From: Chryseobacterium rhizosphaerae
Lineage (GTDB): Bacteria; Bacteroidota; Bacteroidia; Flavobacteriales; Weeksellaceae
Assembly: GCF_003385455.1 (NCBI RefSeq)
Contig: NZ_QNUF01000013.1
Location: forward strand, 62,001-126,000
DNA: 64,000 nucleotides
Direction: 5' to 3'
Below are positions 36,501 to 43,087 of this stretch, piece by piece. Every line of letters starts with the position of its first letter. Position 1 is the first letter of the stretch. Made by a program: the position numbers and the translations under genes. The notes under the pieces were generated by a model that ran no database searches, was not told where the DNA came from, and saw only the letters and a list, made by a program, of their open reading frames with translations.

Positions 36501-37070
36501 AGCAGAGCTGCTTCAGCACTTGCATTGAACAATCAGAAAGCGAAGGCATTGGAAATTCTGGATCTTGCAGCTAAAGAAATTCCTGCAGAAAAATATAATG
36601 ATCCCCGTTCCCTAAGTTCAATTGTATCAGGATACATTATTGCAGGGCAGGAGCAGAAAGGCCTTCAGTTGGCAGAAGTGCTTAAAAAAGGAATTTTTGA
36701 AGAATATGATTATTATTTAAGCCTTTCAAAAGCAGATCAGAGCTATCTGAGAAGACAGATGAGAACAAAACCTATGGAATATTCTCTTGTAGTTTCTGCG
36801 GTTACGGATGCTTATACAAGAATAGGACAGAAAGAAAAAGCATATGCTTATCTGGTAAAATCCATTGAACCTATTGATAAGAAATTCAATGTTTTTGTAA
36901 AAGAACTTCAGCAGATGGGTAAAGACAAAGCAATGAAGGAATCTGAAAATGTTCAACAGATCACTCCATTCTATCAGTACCTATTTGATATCATGGAACC
37001 TTTTGATTCTACCTATTCGAAAGAAAAAGAAAATCAGATTACCACAGCAATTATCAAGGTAACACAATAA
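33585..37070 (+). CDS. DUF2723 membrane protein, putative O-mannosyltransferase-like
   Basis: 1161 residues. About twelve hydrophobic helices lie in the first 700, and a soluble C-terminal part (about 700-1161) with TPR-like helices near 990-1100. The start FFTYLSTIEPNFSFWDCGEYISSAVKLEVTHAPGA is the DUF2723 signature; the Asp/Glu in WDCGEY sit where GT-C enzymes have their catalytic acid. The family is related to TMEM260 and is thought to glycosylate exported proteins in Bacteroidota. A second GT-C-like gene follows. The activity is inferred. Confidence 0.88.
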   Translation: MKNWTFRQWNTALGWVIFVIAFFTYLSTIEPNFSFWDCGEYISSAVKLEVTHAPGAALFQIVGAVAAIFALGKGENYSIVINAMSALFSALTILFLFWTITHFVRRLLNKDFEEITKHQEISILFAGAIGALCFTFSDTFWFSAVEGEVYSMASMFIALLVWLITKWENEYKAADSERWIILIFFILGLSVGVHMMCMLAIPAVCLVYYARNYTFTWKNFIWANLITLGILIIVFKIIFPLIMTMFGRLEIFFVNGLGLPFHSGTIVAFIIMVAICYFIIKYARRAKKNVYQTVALSVVFMMIGFSCWMVIPIRANANPPMNLNDPDTAIGMLDYYNREQYGDWPTIYGQNYTAFLDANGIEKNEDGSFKTTKTGEIYEKDEKTGTYRKTGDRFNYVFNKSQISLMPRMFSEDKDVMANYIAMYGAPDFTFNYGNEDVADNPQAKQIFDEMRTKYEDKSITAADYLKVKPYNLINVQKPSLLQNMDYFISFQNGYYFVRYLMWNFVGRQNDLEGNMESTKGNWISGIPFIDNALVGNQDKMPAKFKNESTVAFFFLPLILGLIGFFFQLNRDFGRFYALLSLFILTSVGIVFYTGVKPFEPRERDYAMVGSFYAFAIWIGLGAGAILWFLQSKIKSNGANIALGVVLLGVPFMMGFQNYNVHDRSDRYTAYDYAYSVLKSLPKNDILFVYGDNDTYPVWAIQETERFRDDVKVVNFTLASTPWNLDQVKRRTYNAMGIPSQLTHDDYRDGVNDQIYMMKKEDWEGVFSMLKEQGAPETEFQSFRKYLTQDSLTLKQAIEFIKFKSPEKDQLLKMYFGEEKYEKYNILPVNKFILPVNKDNALKAGIINPEDLPNVANQIMITYKGNTLYKNNLILLDLLANFDWKRPINFSSGGIYDSENIFYLNEYLQFDGFSYRLIPIHTPQTPDGDMGRVDPNSLYNVVKNFRWGNFKNLNAHFDETATSNIISYRMSASRAASALALNNQKAKALEILDLAAKEIPAEKYNDPRSLSSIVSGYIIAGQEQKGLQLAEVLKKGIFEEYDYYLSLSKADQSYLRRQMRTKPMEYSLVVSAVTDAYTRIGQKEKAYAYLVKSIEPIDKKFNVFVKELQQMGKDKAMKESENVQQITPFYQYLFDIMEPFDSTYSKEKENQITTAIIKVTQ

Positions 37071-37078
37071 AATATTTT

Positions 37079-37107
37079 AAAAACGGAACTTCGGTTCCGT
37101 TTTTTTA
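37079..37107 (+). terminator. Terminator with UUCG tetraloop
   Basis: AAACGGAAC (37081-37089), loop TTCG, GTTCCGTTT (37094-37102), T-run. The -33 TTG of the next gene starts four bases later. Confidence 0.93.
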
Positions 37108-37110
37108 TTA

Positions 37111-37141
37111 TTGGGAATCCTGAATTTTAAGATTATATTTG
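37111..37141 (+). promoter_or_regulatory. Promoter of the 37160 glycosyltransferase gene
   Basis: TTG (37111-37113), a 20-nt gap and TATATTTG (37134-37141), 18 bp before the ATG. Confidence 0.8.
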
Positions 37142-37159
37142 TGAAACTAAAAATACAGA

Positions 37160-38653
37160 ATGTCTGAAACAAAGAATAGCAGGTTCCCCATCTATGCTGT
37201 AATTTTTACAGTACTTTTTAAACTCCTTTTTTTATTAACGCACTATATTCAGGAAGATGCATTTATCACCTGGAGGGTTGCCCAGAATTTACTGGACTAC
37301 GGAGTGATCGGTTTCAACGGAGATACTAAAATCTCAGCTTCTACCACTCATCTGTATGTTTTTGTATCCTATATTTTCAACTTTGTTTTTGGAAAAGAAA
37401 ACTTTATTGAACCTCTTTTGATTTTCAATTCCCTGCTTTTTACAATAGGGACATTGTTTCTTTCTCATTTGGTTCTTAAAAATCCCTGGCATAAAGCTAT
37501 TTTCATCTTTTTAATAGGTATTCTTCCACCTTCCATTAAAATTTCAATCCTTGGAATGGAGTATGGATTATTATTTTTTCTGGAGATGTCATTACTGTAT
37601 TATGGTTTTTACAAAGGAAAAAAATGGGTATTGGCCCTGCTTCCTGTTTTGATCATGTTCACAAGAATAGATACGGTGATCTTCCTGGGAATTGTTTTTC
37701 TGGTTGACCTTTTCTGGAATAAAAAAATCAGATGGATTTATGTTTTTGGGGGAATTTGGGGTGTTTTATTTACTGTGGCTTTCAACTGGTTCTACTTTGG
37801 TGAACTTGTTAATAATACCATTACAGCAAAGAAATTACTATATGAGCAAAGTTTTACATTGCAGCAGCACATCAGCTATTTCTTTGTGAGTTTTGGAAAT
37901 TTCTGGGGAATGCTAAAAGTACCCGGGAATTTTAATCCCGTAACGGTTGTTGTACTGATTTTTGAAGTCCTGTGTTTTATTTATTTGATCAGACAGAGAA
38001 ATAACAGAAATTATTTCCTGTGGATGATCTTTATTTTCGGATGGGTAAAACAGATTCTTTTTATCTCTCAGAAGAGTTTATTCGATTGGTATTACTGGGT
38101 TCCGCAGCTTCTGCTTTTCGTACCTGTTCTTATTTTTATTTTAGAGCAGAAAGAGAAAAGAAACCTGTGGCTGTCATTATTGACTATATTTTATATTGTT
38201 CCCATGCTTGTCTTTCAAACCATTCATGCTATTGCTACAGGAAACGGAGAATGGAATTACCGCAGAACAATCGGTGTATTTTTAAATCAATATGAAAAAG
38301 ATAAAAATCAATGGATCTTATTGGAACCGGCGGGCTATGTCCCTTATTTCTCAGGCTTAAAAACCATTGATGAAGTAGGTTTGGTAGATAAACAGATTCA
38401 GGAAGAAATCAAAAAGGATAAAGTGAATTATTGGATCAATACCGTAAAAACAAGAAAGCCGAAATATCTTCTCTCTTATAAAAATTTATATGAGGGGAAT
38501 GATGCTAATGCTGTGTATTATCAGACTCACTATAAACTTTTGAAAGAGTTCAGAGTGAAAGATCATCTGAAAAGTGACCATAAAATACTGGAAAAAATCT
38601 ATAAACTGAAGCCTTCCGGAACTGATTATAATTTATATATTAAGGTAGAATAA
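37160..38653 (+). CDS. GT-C-like membrane glycosyltransferase
   Basis: 497 residues with about ten hydrophobic helices in the first 370 and a soluble C-terminal domain (about 380-497). The first loop holds EDAFITWRVAQNLLDYG, in which ED fits the acidic pair of GT-C enzymes that use lipid-linked sugars, and GFNGDTKISASTTHLYVF follows. This pattern recalls bacterial mannosyl- and arabinosyltransferase-like proteins. The acceptor is unknown. It has its own promoter just after the DUF2723 terminator. Its stop codon is the first word of the AATAAAG repeat that follows. Confidence 0.75.
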   Translation: MSETKNSRFPIYAVIFTVLFKLLFLLTHYIQEDAFITWRVAQNLLDYGVIGFNGDTKISASTTHLYVFVSYIFNFVFGKENFIEPLLIFNSLLFTIGTLFLSHLVLKNPWHKAIFIFLIGILPPSIKISILGMEYGLLFFLEMSLLYYGFYKGKKWVLALLPVLIMFTRIDTVIFLGIVFLVDLFWNKKIRWIYVFGGIWGVLFTVAFNWFYFGELVNNTITAKKLLYEQSFTLQQHISYFFVSFGNFWGMLKVPGNFNPVTVVVLIFEVLCFIYLIRQRNNRNYFLWMIFIFGWVKQILFISQKSLFDWYYWVPQLLLFVPVLIFILEQKEKRNLWLSLLTIFYIVPMLVFQTIHAIATGNGEWNYRRTIGVFLNQYEKDKNQWILLEPAGYVPYFSGLKTIDEVGLVDKQIQEEIKKDKVNYWINTVKTRKPKYLLSYKNLYEGNDANAVYYQTHYKLLKEFRVKDHLKSDHKILEKIYKLKPSGTDYNLYIKVE

Positions 38654-38730
38654 AGAATAAAGAATAAAGAATAAGAAGTTGAAAGGGTAGACGTACTCAA
38701 ACTCCAAAACCCTCCGACTCTCCAACCCTC
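38650..38730. repeat. Word-repeat spacer, purine-rich left and pyrimidine-rich right
   Basis: Three tandem AATAAAG units (38650-38670) include the stop codon of the preceding gene. GTTGAAAGGGTAG (about 38678-38690) follows. Then a C-rich arm runs ACTCCAAAACCCTCC, GACTCTCCAACCCTCC (38699-38730), itself a tandem of the word CTCCAAACCC. The two sides are only weak inverses, so the left arm may be truncated. Confidence 0.6.
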
Positions 38731-38768
38731 CATCCAGTATCTGCAACCTACTCTCTAAAATCTAATCT

Positions 38769-39299
38769 ATGAAATACTGTGCTTTTCTCCGTGGTGTCAA
38801 TGTAAAAGGAACAAACATGAAAATGGCTGATGTATGCCAGGTTTTTAAAGATGCCGGAATGGAAGAGGTAAGTTCCATACTTGCTTCCGGAAATATTGTG
38901 TTCTCTTCAGATAAGGCTGTTGAAGAATTAAAGGAAATTCTGGAAAAAGCTATGTCCGGACATTTTTCTTATGAAGCTTTTCTGTTTGTTAAAGCAAAGG
39001 AGGAAGTAGAATTATTCTGGAGTGGTATCCCTTTTGAAAAGAATGAGAACCTTCATATTTATGCCTTTGTGGGCGTTTCAGGTGTGGAAGATGTTTTGAT
39101 GGAAGAATTTCAAAAAGCTTCCCATACTGAAGATGAAAAGGCAGAAATTATCAACAGTATATTTTACTGGCAGGTTCCAAAAGGAAATACCTTAGATTCT
39201 ACTTTTGGAAAGATTTTAGGCAAAAAAAGCCTTAAAGACCGGTTTACAAGCAGGAATACCAATACTTTTGAAAAAATCCTGAAGAAGATGAACGGATAA
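38769..39299 (+). CDS. DUF1697 protein
   Basis: 176 residues. The start KYCAFLRGVNVKGTNMKMADV and SSILASGNIVFSS are the DUF1697 signature; the C-terminus KKSLKDRFTSRNTNTFEKILKKM fits too. The family has a ferredoxin-like double domain and unknown function. Cytosolic. It follows the word-repeat spacer and faces the nucleoside phosphorylase gene on the other strand. Confidence 0.9.
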   Translation: MKYCAFLRGVNVKGTNMKMADVCQVFKDAGMEEVSSILASGNIVFSSDKAVEELKEILEKAMSGHFSYEAFLFVKAKEEVELFWSGIPFEKNENLHIYAFVGVSGVEDVLMEEFQKASHTEDEKAEIINSIFYWQVPKGNTLDSTFGKILGKKSLKDRFTSRNTNTFEKILKKMNG

Positions 39300-39370
39300 G
39301 AGTATATTCAATAGAAACGAAGCTTTGCCCGTTTACCAAAGAAAGCTTTAGCCAAAACCTGATAAAAATA

Positions 39371-39400
39371 AAAAAGCTATCCTCAATGAGAATAGCTTTC
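39371..39400 (-). terminator. Terminator of the nucleoside phosphorylase unit
   Basis: AAAGCTAT-CCTC (39373-39384) pairs with GAGAATAGCTTT (39388-39399) apart from one mismatch. On the minus strand a T-rich tract follows. Confidence 0.82.
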
Positions 39401-39426
39401 TGTATGTATTATAGTTATAATCTTAA

Positions 39427-40281
39427 CTATTTAATGATTCTTTCCAATACCCATTCAATCAGGTTTTTCTCAGAAGCATGGTGATCTGCGGAGAATTCTC
39501 CACGTCTTCTGTTAGCAATTACGTTATTTACTGTAATGGCTTTATGGCCTAATAATTTTGAAAGCGCATAGATGGCAGAAGTTTCCATCTCGAAATTCGT
39601 GATTCCCAGATCATTTAAAGTTTCCAGGAATTTGTCATCTACTGCTTTTAAACGAAGCTGTCTTCCCTGTGGAGCATAGAACCCCGGGAATGTAGCTGTA
39701 TTTCCGTGATATTTGGCATCTTTATAATAGTCTCCCATTTCTTCTGCCCAGTCTGAGAAATAAAGCATTGGCTTAATTTTTTCATAAGGGAATTTTTCCA
39801 TGAAGCTTTTAGAAAACTCATTTTCAAAGTTGTAATCCTGGTAAAAATGCATTAATCCGTCTAGTCCCACTACATTTTGGGTAACCAGCATATTATCAAC
39901 CTGCACATCCGGGTTTACACTTCCGCAAGTTCCCATACGGAATAATTCAAGAGCTTTGTGTTCAGTTTTGAACTCTTTATTTTTAAGATCGATATTAACC
40001 AAAGCATCCAGTTCGTTCATCACGATATCGATGTTTTCAGTTCCGATACCTGTAGACATTACTGTAATTCTTTCTCCGCGAAGAGTTCCTGTATGCGTAT
40101 AAAATTCTCTCTTATTTTTTTTGATTTCTACTGTGTCAAAATATTTTGAAACCTTCGCTACTCTGTCGGGATCACCTACAAGGATGATTTTATCAGCGAT
40201 ATCTTCAGGTAAAAGGTTCAAGTGGTATACACTTCCGTCTTCATTCAGAACAAGTTCTGAGGCAGCAAGTTTATTGAGCAT
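39427..40281 (-). CDS. Nucleoside phosphorylase (PNP/uridine phosphorylase type I)
   Basis: 284 residues. LVGDPDRVAKVSKYFD (about 34-49), VMSTGIGTENIDIVMNEL (about 74-91) and LFRMGTCGSVNPDVQV (about 110-125) are the phosphate- and base-binding segments of the family. NFEMETSAIYALSKLLGHKA holds the ribose-binding Met and Glu. It splits nucleosides to base and ribose 1-phosphate; uridine is the likely substrate, but this is not certain. Cytosolic. It lies 18 bp after an exported-protein gene on the same strand. Confidence 0.9.
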   Translation of the reverse strand: MLNKLAASELVLNEDGSVYHLNLLPEDIADKIILVGDPDRVAKVSKYFDTVEIKKNKREFYTHTGTLRGERITVMSTGIGTENIDIVMNELDALVNIDLKNKEFKTEHKALELFRMGTCGSVNPDVQVDNMLVTQNVVGLDGLMHFYQDYNFENEFSKSFMEKFPYEKIKPMLYFSDWAEEMGDYYKDAKYHGNTATFPGFYAPQGRQLRLKAVDDKFLETLNDLGITNFEMETSAIYALSKLLGHKAITVNNVIANRRRGEFSADHHASEKNLIEWVLERIIK

Positions 40282-40299
40282 AATGTATATTTTTATATT

Positions 40300-40761
40300 T
40301 TAATTAATGAAAATTGCGTCTTTATAAGGAGACCCGGCAAGATCGAAGATCGTATCGTATTCTTCAACGATTCTTTTTTGACCCTGAATTACTTCGTATA
40401 CCGTAATAATTGTTTTCTCAAAATTTTTAGGATCTTTCCTTTGTGAGGTAACCTCATAGAAATGATCATCTTTTTTGAGAACAGAAACGAGTTCCTCCTT
40501 AGTTGAGTTGTTGGTTTCCATCATTCCGGGAAACTCCATAACAACATCTTTTAGTTCAGTATAATTTTTATAAGGTTTTGTGATTCCATTTGAATAAACA
40601 TAGACATTGGGAATATCTTTGCCTTGTTCCAGACGGACCAGGTAATAATCATTACCTTTCTTCTCTGCATACACAGCCATTTCCTGTTGTTTTTTCTTTT
40701 GCGAAAAAGCAGAAAGAGAAAGCAGGCTGGCCATACAAGCAAACAATAACTTTGTTTTCAT
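40300..40761 (-). CDS. Exported protein of unknown function
   Basis: 153 residues with a signal peptide (about 1-20, ending LSAFSQ). The mature part begins with a Lys/Gln-rich stretch and then short beta strands (KGNDYYLVRLEQGKDIPNVYVYSNG). No family is recognised. It is 18 bp upstream of the nucleoside phosphorylase gene, so the two are probably co-transcribed, although no functional link is obvious. Confidence 0.62.
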   Translation of the reverse strand: MKTKLLFACMASLLSLSAFSQKKKQQEMAVYAEKKGNDYYLVRLEQGKDIPNVYVYSNGITKPYKNYTELKDVVMEFPGMMETNNSTKEELVSVLKKDDHFYEVTSQRKDPKNFEKTIITVYEVIQGQKRIVEEYDTIFDLAGSPYKDAIFIN

Positions 40762-40989
40762 ATTATTATTTTAGTTTTGATTTGTTGAATTAAATTAAAA
40801 AATCCTCTCCCAATAACCCTCACCATTATTTTTTATTGGTTTTTAGAATAAACCGTCTTCCTTAGAATAATGAATTTGATTTCGGGGTTTAAAATTAGTA
40901 AAAAATCCGTTATCTAAAATATAAACATTTTTTAATCTCCTATTAAAGTTAAGATAATATTTGATGAATAGCTTTGCCGTTAAAAATTA

Positions 40990-42822
40990 ATGAGATCTTA
41001 CCCATTGCTTGTTGTGATCCTTTTAATAGGATTTGCAGTAATGTCTTTTAATCCGGTTTACAAAGGAAAGGAAAACGAAAATACATTTATCAATAAAGGT
41101 TTAACAGACTTTAAAGGCAAGCTGGAACAGTTGAAATCAGATGTTTACCGGTTTTCAGAAGATAAGATTTCCCTTGAAGAACTGCAGAAATCTCTGAGCA
41201 GTACCAGAAATTCATTCAAAGAAATAGAATTTTATATTGCCTATCATTACCCTGAATATACAAAAACTCACCTTAACGCAGCGCCTCTATTCCATATTGA
41301 AGCAGCTGGGACATCGGCTTATACACTTCCGCCGGAAGGACTGCAGGTTTTGGATGAACTTATATTCTCCGAAGATGCTGGGAATGAAAAAGTAAAGATC
41401 AAAACCATTACTGACTTTTTATACAATAGCTACTCAAATTTCTATCTGAGTACCGTGAAAAATGGAGTAAGCAGAGGAAATAATAAAACTCTGCCTTTGC
41501 GTATAGAGCTGATCAGAATTTATACATTGGGAGTGACGGGATTTGATACTCCAGGTTCTTTGAATACTTCTGAAGAAGCCCGTTCAGCATTTTGGGGAAT
41601 CAAAAAATATATCAGTGACGATCTCTATTTTAAAAATTACAATACAGAGAAAGCCCATCAGATTCTGGCTGAAGGGATCAGCTATCTGTCTTCCCATAAA
41701 GATTTCGAAACTTTTGACAGGATAGAATTTTACAAAAAATATATACAGCCTTTATATGAAGAATTGGGGAGATGGGACGGAAGACCCGACGATCTGAAAG
41801 AATTCTCAGGCTGGAATGTAGGTAACAAAAACCTCTTTAGCAGTGATTTCTTAGATCCTTATTTCTATACTTTATTAAAATCTTCGGAAGACAATCCTTC
41901 CCTTAGAAACCTTGGAAAATCCATTTTCTATGATCAGAACCTTAGTGGTAACGGAAAAATGAGCTGTGCTACCTGTCATCTTCAGGACAATGCGTTTACA
42001 GACCTTAAGGCAAAATCTCCAAGCAATATCGAAGGAAAAACAGTCTTAAGAAATTCACCCTCTCTTTATAATGCTGTTTTTGCTAAAAGATTTTTCTATG
42101 ACCTTAGGGCTTTTTATCTTGAACAGCAGGCTGAACATGTCATTTATAATGAAGAAGAATTTAATACCAGCTATGAAAATATCATCAGCAAATTAAAAAC
42201 AGATCCTGAATACAAAAAGAAATTCCGTAATGCTTTTAAAGACGGTAAAATCAATAAAGAAAATTTCTCAAAAGCCTTAAGCTCTTATGTGGCTTCGCTA
42301 TATTCTTTTGACAGTGATTTTGACCGTTTTATGAGAAATGAAAAAGAGGTTTCCGAAGATGTTAAAAAAGGTTTTAATTTATTTATGGGGAAAGCCAATT
42401 GTGCGACCTGTCATTTTGCCCCTCATTTTTCAGGATTGGTACCACCGCTTTTCAATGAAAATGAATCTGAAGTATTAGGAATCACAACAAAACCTGTTAA
42501 TCAGCTTCCTGTAGAATTAGACTCCGATCTTGGAAGAGGAAAAAGCCCGGTGAAAAAAGAGAAATCATGGATTTATGATTATTCATTCAAGACTGTTACA
42601 GTAAGAAATATTGCCCTTACCAAGCCTTATTTCCATAATGGGGCTTTCAATACGCTGGAAGAAGTTCTCGATTTTTATAACGAAGGTGGAGGAGAAGGCT
42701 TAGGATTAAAAATGAAAAATCAAACATTAGCTCCTGATAAACTGAATCTTACCCCGACAGAAATTAAACAGATTATTGCTTTCCTGAACGCTCTTACTGA
42801 TGTGAGTAAAGCGAAAGAATAA
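40990..42822 (+). CDS. Di-heme cytochrome c peroxidase family protein with extra N-terminal domain
   Basis: 610 residues. The N-terminal signal/anchor (about 1-22) is followed by a helical domain to about 270 with no heme motif, resembling imelysin-like regions (EIEFYIAYHYPEYTKTHLNAAPLFHIEAAG). The C-terminal part is a MauG/cytochrome c peroxidase domain with two heme sites, CATCH at 326-330 and CATCH at 471-475, and FHNGAFNTLEEVLDFYNEGG near the end. It reduces peroxide or oxidises a partner in the periplasm. A PhoX-like T9SS protein gene follows after 265 bp. Confidence 0.88.
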   Translation: MRSYPLLVVILLIGFAVMSFNPVYKGKENENTFINKGLTDFKGKLEQLKSDVYRFSEDKISLEELQKSLSSTRNSFKEIEFYIAYHYPEYTKTHLNAAPLFHIEAAGTSAYTLPPEGLQVLDELIFSEDAGNEKVKIKTITDFLYNSYSNFYLSTVKNGVSRGNNKTLPLRIELIRIYTLGVTGFDTPGSLNTSEEARSAFWGIKKYISDDLYFKNYNTEKAHQILAEGISYLSSHKDFETFDRIEFYKKYIQPLYEELGRWDGRPDDLKEFSGWNVGNKNLFSSDFLDPYFYTLLKSSEDNPSLRNLGKSIFYDQNLSGNGKMSCATCHLQDNAFTDLKAKSPSNIEGKTVLRNSPSLYNAVFAKRFFYDLRAFYLEQQAEHVIYNEEEFNTSYENIISKLKTDPEYKKKFRNAFKDGKINKENFSKALSSYVASLYSFDSDFDRFMRNEKEVSEDVKKGFNLFMGKANCATCHFAPHFSGLVPPLFNENESEVLGITTKPVNQLPVELDSDLGRGKSPVKKEKSWIYDYSFKTVTVRNIALTKPYFHNGAFNTLEEVLDFYNEGGGEGLGLKMKNQTLAPDKLNLTPTEIKQIIAFLNALTDVSKAKE

Positions 42823-42883
42823 GAGTTTGAAGTTCGGGGTAAAAGTTGTAAGATGTTGATCGTTAGTGTTTAGTATAGTCCAT

Positions 42884-42914
42884 AACCTTATAGGTTTCAA
42901 AAACCTATAAGGTT
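42884..42914. repeat. Perfect intergenic palindrome (AACCTTATAGGTTT type)
   Basis: AACCTTATAGGTTT (42884-42897), loop CAA, AAACCTATAAGGTT (42901-42914): 14 perfect pairs. It looks like a short interspersed element rather than a terminator because no T-run follows. Confidence 0.85.
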
Positions 42915-43055
42915 TAGCAAAACGATTACCCCCATAACCCCTTATCCTGCATTATTTAATGATAATTTAACTCCCTTAACATTGGGTTATTGATTAATTA
43001 ATATTGACAGAACTATATTTAAAGTCCTATTAACAGAAGGGTAGTTTTAAAAAAA

Positions 43056-43063
43056 TAGTTTTG
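43056..43063 (+). promoter_or_regulatory. Probable -7 box of the PhoX-like gene
   Basis: TAGTTTTG matches TANNTTTG and covers the alternative TTG start at 43061, so translation should begin at the ATG at 43088. Confidence 0.6.
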
Positions 43064-43087
43064 CAACGTCTAATAAATCAAATTAAA

